A DNA stretch of 6,479 nucleotides from positions 1 to 6,479 of the forward strand of contig PXDL01000324.1 in assembly GCA_003566395.1 (NCBI GenBank), written 5' to 3'. This DNA is from Balneolia bacterium. Its GTDB lineage: Bacteria; Bacteroidota; Rhodothermia; Balneolales; Cyclonatronaceae. Every line of letters begins with the position of its first letter. Positions within the stretch are counted from its first letter, which is position 1. The notes beneath the pieces are model-generated. The model was not told where the DNA came from. It made no database searches and saw nothing but the letters and a program-made list of their open reading frames with translations. Made by a program: the position numbers and the translations under genes. This document shows, piece after piece, positions 1-6,479 of this stretch.

Positions 1-56
1 ACCTTGGTGAGGTACGGGGTTTTTGAAATTGCCAAGTGGAAACCAAAAACAACTCC

Positions 57-1673
57 CTACGTCTGTATCACACCGGTTTTGAATTCCGGGATCTCCGGGT
101 TGAAGTTGGCCGTTTCTATGGCGCGGGAAATGCGGATGCGGGTATCGGCCGGATCAATGACGGCATCTACCCAAAGCCTGGCGGCCGCGTACGGGACTGT
201 TGTCTGGGATTCATAGCGTTCGGTGATTTTTTTCAGGAATGCTTCCTTTTCATCATCCGAAAGACTTTCGCCCCGCTTTTCGAGGGCCGACACCTCTATT
301 TGCATCAGCGTTTTGGCTGCTTGGGAACCGCCCATCACGGCGATTTTTGCGGTCGGCCAGGCGTAGATAAATCGCGGATCGTAGGCTTTGCCGCACATCG
401 CATAATTCCCGGCTCCGTAGCTGTTACCGGCAATAATGGTGATTTTCGGCACGGTAGAGTTACTCACTGCATTCACCATTTTTGCTCCGTCTTTTATGAT
501 GCCGCCGTGTTCGCTTCGCTTGCCGACCATAAATCCGGTGACATCATGAATAAAGATGAGCGGGATTTTCTTCTGATTGCAATTCATGATAAAACGGGCG
601 CCCTTATCGGCGCTGTCGGAGTAGATTACGCCTCCGATTTGCATTTCCCCGGATTTTGATCGAACCACTTTTCGCTGATTCGCCACAATGCCAACACTCC
701 AGCCGTCGATGCGTGCATAACCGGTAATCAGGGTTTGCCCGTAGCCTTTTTTAAACTCCGTGAACGATCCTTCATCAATAATACATTCAAGCACATCATT
801 CATGTCGTAGGGGCGGGCGCGATCCACCGGAAGCAGATCGTAAATATCTTCGGCATTTCGTGCGGGCACTTTCGGCTCTGCCCGGTTAAATCCGGCTGTT
901 TTCAGCGGACCAAGTTTGGATACAAGATCCCGGATGGTATCCAGACAGGTTTCATCGTCGGGCATCTTATAGTCGGTTACGCCGCTGATTTCGGTATGGG
1001 TGGATGCGCCTCCGAGCGTTTCATTATCCACCTCTTCGCCTATGGCGGCTTTAACCAGATAGCTCCCGGCCAAAAAAACACTTCCTGTTCCGTCCACAAT
1101 CAGGGCTTCATCACTCATGATGGGAAGGTAGGCGCCTCCGGCCACGCATGAGCCCATGATAGCCGCAATCTGCGGAATCCCTTTAGAGCTGATAACCGCA
1201 TTATTTCTGAAAATACGACCGAAATGCTCTTTATCGGGGAAAATTTCATCTTGCATCGGTAGATAAACGCCGGCTGAATCAACCAAATACACGATGGGCA
1301 AATGGTTCTCCAGGGCAATTTCCTGCGCTCTGAGGTTTTTCTTACAGGTGATGGGGAACCAGGCACCGGCTTTAACGGTGGCGTCGTTGGCTACAATCAT
1401 GCAGGTGCGTCCCGAAATGCGGCCAATTCCGGTGATTACGCCTCCTGCCGGGCATCCGCCCACATCATCATACATCTGGTAACCGGCCCACAAGCCGATT
1501 TCCTGAAAATCTTCTGCAACATCAAGCAGCTTGTTCACCCGCTCTCTGGCGGTCATTTTACCTTTGGCATGTTCTTTATCTATGCGTTTCTGTCCGCCCC
1601 CGGTTCGTATTTTTGCTTCCGTCTGCCGAAGCTGTTCAAGTTGGGCGGCATGCGCTTTAGCGTTATCAGTCAT
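57..1673 (-). CDS. Acyl-CoA carboxylase carboxyltransferase (beta) subunit, methylcrotonyl-CoA carboxylase-like
   Basis: Complete 538-residue protein, close to the usual 510-550 for this family. It should transfer the carboxyl group from carboxybiotin to an acyl-CoA in the cytoplasm, in branched-chain amino acid or odd-chain/isoprenoid catabolism. The N-terminal crotonase-fold half (about 30-270) carries VDSAGVYLPMQDE (131-143), FPDKEHFGRIF (145-155) and MGSCVAGGAYLP (173-184). The C-terminal half (about 290-520) carries DVTGFMVG (377-384), NSYGAGNYAM (417-426) and AVMGGSQAA (445-453), then an ADTR motif (509-512). The KAATGEEV-like segment (208-215) and the insertion after MGGSQAA favour the MCC/GCC type over the propionyl type, but the acyl substrate cannot be fixed from sequence alone. 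The ATG is supported by an in-frame TGA two codons upstream; no Shine-Dalgarno is visible. The gene is divergent from the GWxTD gene. Its biotin carboxylase partner is not seen here and may lie beyond the left edge. Confidence 0.95.
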   Translation of the reverse strand: MTDNAKAHAAQLEQLRQTEAKIRTGGGQKRIDKEHAKGKMTARERVNKLLDVAEDFQEIGLWAGYQMYDDVGGCPAGGVITGIGRISGRTCMIVANDATVKAGAWFPITCKKNLRAQEIALENHLPIVYLVDSAGVYLPMQDEIFPDKEHFGRIFRNNAVISSKGIPQIAAIMGSCVAGGAYLPIMSDEALIVDGTGSVFLAGSYLVKAAIGEEVDNETLGGASTHTEISGVTDYKMPDDETCLDTIRDLVSKLGPLKTAGFNRAEPKVPARNAEDIYDLLPVDRARPYDMNDVLECIIDEGSFTEFKKGYGQTLITGYARIDGWSVGIVANQRKVVRSKSGEMQIGGVIYSDSADKGARFIMNCNQKKIPLIFIHDVTGFMVGKRSEHGGIIKDGAKMVNAVSNSTVPKITIIAGNSYGAGNYAMCGKAYDPRFIYAWPTAKIAVMGGSQAAKTLMQIEVSALEKRGESLSDDEKEAFLKKITERYESQTTVPYAAARLWVDAVIDPADTRIRISRAIETANFNPEIPEFKTGVIQT

Positions 1674-2076
1674 AAATCAAATAGAATCATTCATTAAATT
1701 CGGGGCCTGCACGGTTTCTCCGGTCTTCCGGCCGATTTTCACGTCGCTAAAATAACAGAAAATCACTCAGCTTGGTAATATGCATCCGATTAATTTCCCG
1801 GACTGAAATCAGCCTTTATCCCTTCCGGAACATTTTTTCCTAAAAATGATTTTATCTTTTAGCTTGATAAATATACAACGAGAAGGCTTTCATAAACCAC
1901 GGATTTTGTTACAAGGCAAAAGAACGGTTCTGCGAGGCCTTGAACGAACGTATCAGACCGATATACACTTTTTTTACTTCCGGCAGCAACGGCTTTGCAA
2001 CAGTTTTTACAGGTGGTCGTTACCTAAGCCGGCAAACCGCTACCGATTTTACCAAATCATTTAATTTCGTTTTCTC
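1674..2076. other. Divergent intergenic region, probably holding promoters for both flanking genes
   Basis: These 403 bases separate two genes that read away from each other, so both must start from here. The stretch has A/T-rich segments (around 1740-1770, 1831-1880 and 2055-2076) but I found no exact copy of the Bacteroidota -7 element TAnnTTTG. Near matches are TATCTTTT at 1853-1860 (plus strand) and TATTTTAG read on the minus strand at 1747-1754. Neither has a clear -33 element, so I do not call a promoter. The word ATATACAACG at 1871-1880 recurs in the other intergenic region. No tRNA, riboswitch or convincing small gene was recognised. Confidence 0.6.
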
Positions 2077-3462
2077 ATGCCACGTTTAATCGCTGCACTG
2101 TTTTTAACAGCCTTGTTGCTGATCATCGATATTACAGATTCTGAAGCACAGCGCAGGGTTACGTATCAGCAGCTTGCCATGCAGCATCGCAATCCCGCCA
2201 TGTTTATAGATCATAATGTCCTGAAGGCGGATTCCGATGCAGACAACGTCTGGTTTAATTTCCGGTTTTCTTATGAAGCCCTGAATTTCCGGCAGCAGGG
2301 AAGCGGCGACAACGAGCGTTTTGAGGCGCAGGTTCGCGTCAGTATTCACCTTTACGAACTCTCCGAAAGAGGCGACCGCAGCAGACTGCGTGATCGCGTT
2401 GATGAAAAAAATGCCCTCAAAACTCTAAACTGGACTGGTTCCGCACGGGCCTCAACTTTTGATCAAACCAAGGATGCCGAACTGTTTCTAAACGGCAACC
2501 TGGCCGCCACACTACCACCCGGACGTTATGCCTACGAACCCCGCATCACCTTCGACGGCCGCACCACTTCCATGAGAACACCGGTGCGCATGTTCACCGT
2601 ACCCGATTTCAGCAGCCAAAGAGAATTCCCCGTCTATTTTACGCGCGATTCGGAAATCACAGCCGAGGAGTTTCCACTGGTCAACTACGGCCGCTCCGTC
2701 CGTTATGCCGAAGATTTTAACGCCCTTTTTGTGATTCCTGATACCGACGGCCCCTACAGTCTTGTAATTGAGCAACTTAGAATTGGCGACCGGGACACAA
2801 GCCGGGTAAGAGAAGTCTTCAGAAAGGAACTTGGTGATGACAATTTCCGCTCAGCTTCAGCCATGCGGATGCGCATTGCCGAGCGGGACGAACCCCGAAT
2901 TCGTCTGCTTCGTGACGGAGATACCGATATAAACCTGGCGTTTGTTACCATTCCGAACCGCACCTTCGAAAATGCTCATTTCGTGATGCGGCTGCACCGC
3001 GGTGATGAAACCATTTCCACCCGGCATTTCCGGAGTTTGTGGCCCGATATCCCCATCAGTCTGCTAAATGTGGATGTCGCTATTCGTATGATGGAACCCA
3101 TTGTGGACCGGGAAACTTTCCGGGAGCTTCGCCGGGGTAATGAGCGTGAGCGCATGCGTAAATTCCGGGAATTTTGGAAAGAGCGCGACCCCGAACCGGA
3201 AACAGACTACAATCCGTTGATGGTTGAGTTTTACCGCCGGGTGGACATCGCTTTCGACCGCTTCACCACGCCGAATTTTGCAGGCTTTGAAACCGATCAG
3301 GGAAAAACCTACATCCGCTTCGGCGAACCTGAATCCGTTCAACGGCGCTTTCCATCCGGGCGCCCGGCTGTTGAAGTCTGGAAATATGAAAATCAGGAAT
3401 TTGTTTTTGAGGCTACCAGCGGATTCGGGGAATACCGCCTCCGCGAACGTAACTCCCTTTAA
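2077..3462 (+). CDS. Secreted GWxTD domain-containing protein
   Basis: Complete 461-residue protein. The first 24 residues look like a Sec signal peptide: a short basic start (MPR), a hydrophobic core at about 4-18 (LIAALFLTALLLIID) and a likely cleavage after SEA (22-24). The mature protein should be periplasmic or cell-surface. The C-terminal region (about 345-461) matches the GWxTD domain: FWKERDPEPETDYN (366-379), a YYRRI-like helix (EFYRRVDIAFDRF, 384-396), the signature at 403-407 read as GFETD, then GKTYIRFGEPESV (409-421) and VEVWKYE (432-438). The middle (about 55-330) looks rich in beta strands, as in other members, which often carry an Ig-like or beta-sandwich part before the GWxTD domain. 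The function of the family is unknown. There is no Shine-Dalgarno; the start follows an A/T-rich leader and gives a good signal peptide. It appears to be a single-gene unit, with 288 bases before pdxA. Confidence 0.9.
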   Translation: MPRLIAALFLTALLLIIDITDSEAQRRVTYQQLAMQHRNPAMFIDHNVLKADSDADNVWFNFRFSYEALNFRQQGSGDNERFEAQVRVSIHLYELSERGDRSRLRDRVDEKNALKTLNWTGSARASTFDQTKDAELFLNGNLAATLPPGRYAYEPRITFDGRTTSMRTPVRMFTVPDFSSQREFPVYFTRDSEITAEEFPLVNYGRSVRYAEDFNALFVIPDTDGPYSLVIEQLRIGDRDTSRVREVFRKELGDDNFRSASAMRMRIAERDEPRIRLLRDGDTDINLAFVTIPNRTFENAHFVMRLHRGDETISTRHFRSLWPDIPISLLNVDVAIRMMEPIVDRETFRELRRGNERERMRKFREFWKERDPEPETDYNPLMVEFYRRVDIAFDRFTTPNFAGFETDQGKTYIRFGEPESVQRRFPSGRPAVEVWKYENQEFVFEATSGFGEYRLRERNSL

Positions 3463-3491
3463 AAAAATAGCCTTGGAAACCCGAATTACTG

Positions 3492-3518
3492 AATATTGCG
3501 CATCCGGCTTGCGCTATT
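3492..3518 (+). terminator. Bulged hairpin 30 bases after the GWxTD gene, possible terminator
   Basis: The left arm AATA (3492-3495), a two-base TT bulge and GCGCA (3498-3502) pair with TGCGC (3510-3514) and TATT (3515-3518) around the seven-base loop TCCGGCT. That makes nine base pairs with one bulge. It lies where transcription of the GWxTD gene would be expected to end. It is followed by the A/T-rich run ACAATTATTAAATTATAC rather than a clean T tract, so it is at best a weak intrinsic terminator and could instead stabilise the mRNA 3' end. Confidence 0.35.
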
Positions 3519-3628
3519 ACAATTATTAAATTATACTATGAGGTGTGGACGATACAGTCGTGAATGGTTCTCGATTCCGATTTGTATCATAATGTGTAAT
3601 TCAAGGATATACAACGCCTTTTAATCTC

Positions 3629-3754
3629 ATGTCTTTTGATACGGCAGTTCAGGCCGACTTGCCGCGCCCGCTTCAGGTGCAGATTTTACCGTTCGCTGTG
3701 CCGCTACCTAACTCCGGGATACTCTGTGAGGGGAACTACGTGATTCAAGAATGA
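3629..3754 (+). CDS. Possible 41-residue ORF overlapping the pdxA start (uncertain)
   Basis: An ATG at 3629 opens 41 codons ending at TGA 3752-3754, so stop and pdxA start share ATGA. This overlap is the classic arrangement for translational coupling, and it is the main reason to list the ORF. The product begins MSFDTAVQADLP and ends GNYVIQE; it has a mildly hydrophobic, proline-containing middle (LQVQILPFAVPLP), no signal peptide and no motif I recognise. The reading frame stays open upstream to a TAA at 3590-3592. No ribosome binding site precedes the ATG. It could be a chance ORF in the pdxA leader, a short upstream peptide affecting pdxA translation, or a remnant. A chance ORF is the more likely reading. 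Confidence 0.2.
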   Translation: MSFDTAVQADLPRPLQVQILPFAVPLPNSGILCEGNYVIQE

Positions 3755-4770
3755 AGAAACCACCCCCATTACTATTAATCACCCCCGGCGACATGAACGG
3801 GATTGGTCCGGAAGTCGCGCTGAAGGCTCTTTCCATGCTCCCGCCTCCGGACTCCACCGCTGTGGTTCTATTAGGACCTCCTCAAATATGGACCTATTAC
3901 GCGGGAAGATTGCCCGGAATGCCGCAGATGATGCAGCCCGTTTCCTCCATCACTGAGATACAGGCCCCCGGAATCTATATCTGGAATTTCCTCACCGAAG
4001 AACACCTTCCTTCTCCCCGTCCCGGCCGGCTTACCGCAGAATCAGGACGAATAAGCATGCTTTGCATCGAGAAGGCTGCTTCATTATGTATAAAGGGTGA
4101 TGCCGCCGCCATGGTGACCGCCCCGATCAGCAAGGAAGCCGTTAATCTGGCCGGCTATCACATTCCCGGCCATACCGAATTTCTCGCCGAAAAAGACGGA
4201 ACTCCCGATGTAGCCATGATGCTTGTACACAACGGCCTCCGCGTAATTCCGTTGACCACGCACATTCCTCTGGCTGATGTAGCACAAGCAATCGAAACGG
4301 ACCGCATCACCCGGAAAACGCACATCATCCATAAAAGTTTAAAGCGCGATTTCGGTATCGGATCACCGAAAATTGCCATTTTAGGGCTGAATCCTCATGC
4401 CGGAGACGGTGGTGTTATCGGCCGGGAGGAGCTTGATATCATCACTCCCGCCATCACAGAGCTAAATGAGGCGGGTATAACCTGTGAAGGCCCTTTCCCC
4501 GCCGACGGCTTTTTTGCCGGGGGCATGTACAAAAAGTTTGATGCCGTCCTCGCCATGTATCACGATCAGGGGCTTATACCTTTTAAAACGCTTGCGTTCG
4601 GAAAAGGAGTGAACATGACGGCCGGGCTGTCGTTCATCCGTACTTCGCCCGATCACGGCACAGCATTCGGCATCGCAGGCACAAATCAGGCGGAGCCGGG
4701 ATCCATGACCGAAGCCATCACCCTGGCATTAAAACTGGCCCGGCTCAGACAACCCGAACCGGAATACTGA
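3751..4770 (+). CDS. pdxA: 4-hydroxythreonine-4-phosphate dehydrogenase
   Basis: Complete 339-residue protein, normal length for PdxA (about 320-340). The enzyme is a cytoplasmic, metal-dependent NAD(P) dehydrogenase that oxidises 4-phosphohydroxy-L-threonine. The product decarboxylates to 3-amino-1-hydroxyacetone phosphate, which PdxJ condenses with deoxyxylulose phosphate in the DXP-dependent route to vitamin B6. Family motifs appear in order: TPGDMNGIGPE (11-21), TAPISKEA (123-130), GHTEFLA (140-146), TTHIPL (169-174), LGLNPHAGDGG (211-221), MYHDQGLIPFK (269-279) and RTSPDHGTAFGIAG (297-310). His141, His171 and His271 sit where the three metal-binding histidines are expected. An in-frame TGA at 3727-3729 limits upstream extension, and the ATG at 3751 gives the usual short N-terminus. 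GAGGGG at 3728-3733 is 17 bases from this ATG, too far for a standard Shine-Dalgarno. It is probably first in a run with the methyltransferase and ftsE. No pdxJ is visible nearby. Confidence 0.97.
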   Translation: MKKPPPLLLITPGDMNGIGPEVALKALSMLPPPDSTAVVLLGPPQIWTYYAGRLPGMPQMMQPVSSITEIQAPGIYIWNFLTEEHLPSPRPGRLTAESGRISMLCIEKAASLCIKGDAAAMVTAPISKEAVNLAGYHIPGHTEFLAEKDGTPDVAMMLVHNGLRVIPLTTHIPLADVAQAIETDRITRKTHIIHKSLKRDFGIGSPKIAILGLNPHAGDGGVIGREELDIITPAITELNEAGITCEGPFPADGFFAGGMYKKFDAVLAMYHDQGLIPFKTLAFGKGVNMTAGLSFIRTSPDHGTAFGIAGTNQAEPGSMTEAITLALKLARLRQPEPEY

Positions 4771-4833
4771 AGCTCTACCTCAAACCTTTTTTCTTTTCCA
4801 TTACTCACACGATTACGAATACCATTCATAAGC

Positions 4834-5597
4834 ATGAGCCAGAAAACTGCACGAATCTATACATCTTTAGCCCCCATCTACAACGAGATCATGAAAGATG
4901 TAGATTATGAGGATTGGGCTGATTTTATTGATGCCATTATTCAGGAGCACCGGCCCGAAGCCGTGTCTGTTCTCGAGCTTGCCTGTGGCACCGGCGATGT
5001 CGCCATGTTTCTGGAAGAATTGGAATGCTACGATATTACGGCCACCGATTATTCGAGCCAGATGCTTGAAATTGGCCGCTCCATCGCAGATTTTCGCAAG
5101 ATGGGCATCACCTGGAAAGAAGTCGATTTTCTGAACATCGATCTCGATCAGCAGTATGATATCGTGCTCTCGCTTTTCGACAGCGTTAATTACATCCTCA
5201 AGGACGAAGACGTATTGCGCCTGTTCGAGAATGTGGAAAAAGTGATGCACGAAAACTCTCTATTTATTTTTGATTTCACCACACCGGCCCATTCCGAATA
5301 TGTAGCCTCTCTGCTGAATGATGAGGGCATCACTCCGGACAACATCCGATTCGAGCGTCGCAGCTTTTACATCCCCACAGAAAAAATTCACGTAAATGAA
5401 TTCGATATTGAATTTCTTGACAAAGACAAGCAAACCGTTCTGAAACGGGAGCGTGAAGTGCACAGGCAGCGAATTTTTGAACTTGATGAAATCAAAAACC
5501 TGGTTGACCGGTCGAATCTCGAACTTGTTGCCGCCTACGACGATTTCGACCTTGTGGATGCTACCAAAAAAAGCGAACGCATTACTATGGTGCTCAA

Positions 5598-5607
<10 letters not shown>
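4834..5607 (+). CDS. Class I SAM-dependent methyltransferase, YqeM-like
   Basis: Complete 257-residue protein with a Rossmann-fold methyltransferase domain. The order of motifs is: the N-terminal helix YTSLAPIYNEIM (9-20) typical of this subgroup, motif I LELACGTGD (47-55), motif II ATDYSSQML (70-78) with Asp72 placed to bind the ribose hydroxyls of SAM, VDFLNID (97-103) near the adenine, FDSVNYI (115-121) after motif IV, and FIFDFTTP (144-151). The C-terminal 100 residues are rich in charged residues and form an added beta-rich region, as in YqeM-type enzymes. The methyl acceptor is not known and cannot be deduced. The gene starts 63 bases after pdxA, in a pyrimidine-rich gap with no convincing hairpin, and no Shine-Dalgarno precedes the ATG. 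Its last 10 bases overlap the ftsE-like gene, which argues for co-transcription and possibly coupled translation. Confidence 0.88.
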
Positions 5608-6287
<680 letters not shown>

Positions 6288-6305
6288 AATTTCCTCAAAC
6301 TCAAT

Positions 6306-6479
6306 TTACCAGCCGATCCGACCTCTGCCTTCGTCATCCCGGTCGCGGCGGCGTTCTTCACGGGGCGGATCCGGCACATAACCCACCGGCTGCTCGAAAG
6401 CATCATAACTCCAGTTCGAGTTTTCATCGTTGATGACCCGCAGGGCCCACTCTCCTACAATCGGTAGCGCCGTTCGTGC
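6306..6479 (-). CDS. C-terminal 57 residues of an unrecognised protein (cut by window edge)
   Basis: The minus strand is open from the window edge at 6479 to a TAA at 6306-6308, in frame for 57 codons. The start lies outside the window. The visible part reads LPIVGEWALRVINDENSNW near its beginning, a pattern like the end of a beta-sandwich domain, followed by a proline-containing linker (PVGYVPDPP). It ends in a strongly charged tail, REERRRDRDDEGRGRIGW. The Trp- and Asn-rich folded part and the polar tail suggest a secreted or surface protein, but I do not recognise the family. The gene converges on ftsE with 18 bases between the stops and no clear terminator hairpin between them. Reality of the gene is supported by the protein-like composition and by tight packing against ftsE. 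Confidence 0.6.
   Translation of the reverse strand, partial: ARTALPIVGEWALRVINDENSNWSYDAFEQPVGYVPDPPREERRRDRDDEGRGRIGW

Noticed and set aside
1..56. Possible hairpin arms TTGGT (4-8) and ACCAA (42-46) after the carboxyltransferase stop
   Set aside because: Five pairs around a 33-base loop is not convincing as a terminator, and the region is cut by the window edge.
36..659. Plus-strand ORF of 207 codons, and another at 735-1151, both opposite the carboxyltransferase gene
   Set aside because: They are antisense to a strongly conserved gene, and their translations are low-complexity Phe/His/Gly-rich text with no motif.
1720..1731. CCGG-TCTT-CCGG small inverted repeat in the carboxyltransferase leader
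   Set aside because: Only four base pairs, and the stem does not extend on either side.
1846..2064. 72-codon plus-strand ORF in the divergent intergenic region, ending 12 bases before the GWxTD gene
   Set aside because: No motif, no ribosome binding site, and an Arg/Phe/Tyr-rich composition expected of translated A/T-rich noncoding DNA. I kept the region as intergenic, though a small gene cannot be fully excluded.
3567..3580. GGTTCTCGATTCC, resembling a tRNA T-arm
   Set aside because: No matching acceptor stem, D-arm or anticodon arm can be placed around it.

Overview
This window looks like an ordinary chromosomal stretch from a member of the Bacteroidota/FCB group, possibly Balneolota or Rhodothermota. 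That placement is an inference. It rests on a GWxTD-domain protein (a family concentrated in FCB and related phyla), an acyl-CoA carboxyltransferase with a DSAGVYLPMQDEIFPDKEHF-type core that I associate with Bacteroidota homologues, an ftsE that is not followed by ftsX, and start codons that mostly lack a Shine-Dalgarno sequence and sit behind A/T-rich leaders. Base composition is roughly balanced and I see no compositional island.

Layout: (1) 57-1673, minus strand, a complete acyl-CoA carboxylase carboxyltransferase (beta) subunit, most like the methylcrotonyl-CoA/geranyl-CoA type. (2) 1674-2076, a 403-base divergent intergenic region with no convincing gene. (3) 2077-3462, plus strand, a secreted GWxTD-domain protein whose signature reads GFETD. 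(4) 3463-3750, a second intergenic region with a bulged hairpin just after the GWxTD gene and a 41-codon ORF whose stop overlaps the pdxA start as ATGA. (5) 3751-6287, a compact plus-strand run: pdxA (vitamin B6 synthesis), a YqeM-like class I SAM methyltransferase, and an FtsE-like ABC ATPase overlapping the methyltransferase by 10 bases. (6) 6306-6479, minus strand, the last 57 codons of an unrecognised gene converging on ftsE with only 18 bases between them.

How they work together: the carboxyltransferase needs a biotin carboxylase/BCCP partner that is not in this window. The pdxA-methyltransferase-ftsE run is probably co-transcribed because of its close spacing, but the three proteins have no obvious shared pathway. 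The window contains no mobile element, CRISPR array, RNA gene or recognisable new multi-gene system. The items most worth a second look are the small ORF coupled to pdxA, the GWxTD signature variant, the ftsE without an adjacent ftsX, and a 10-base word shared by the two intergenic regions.
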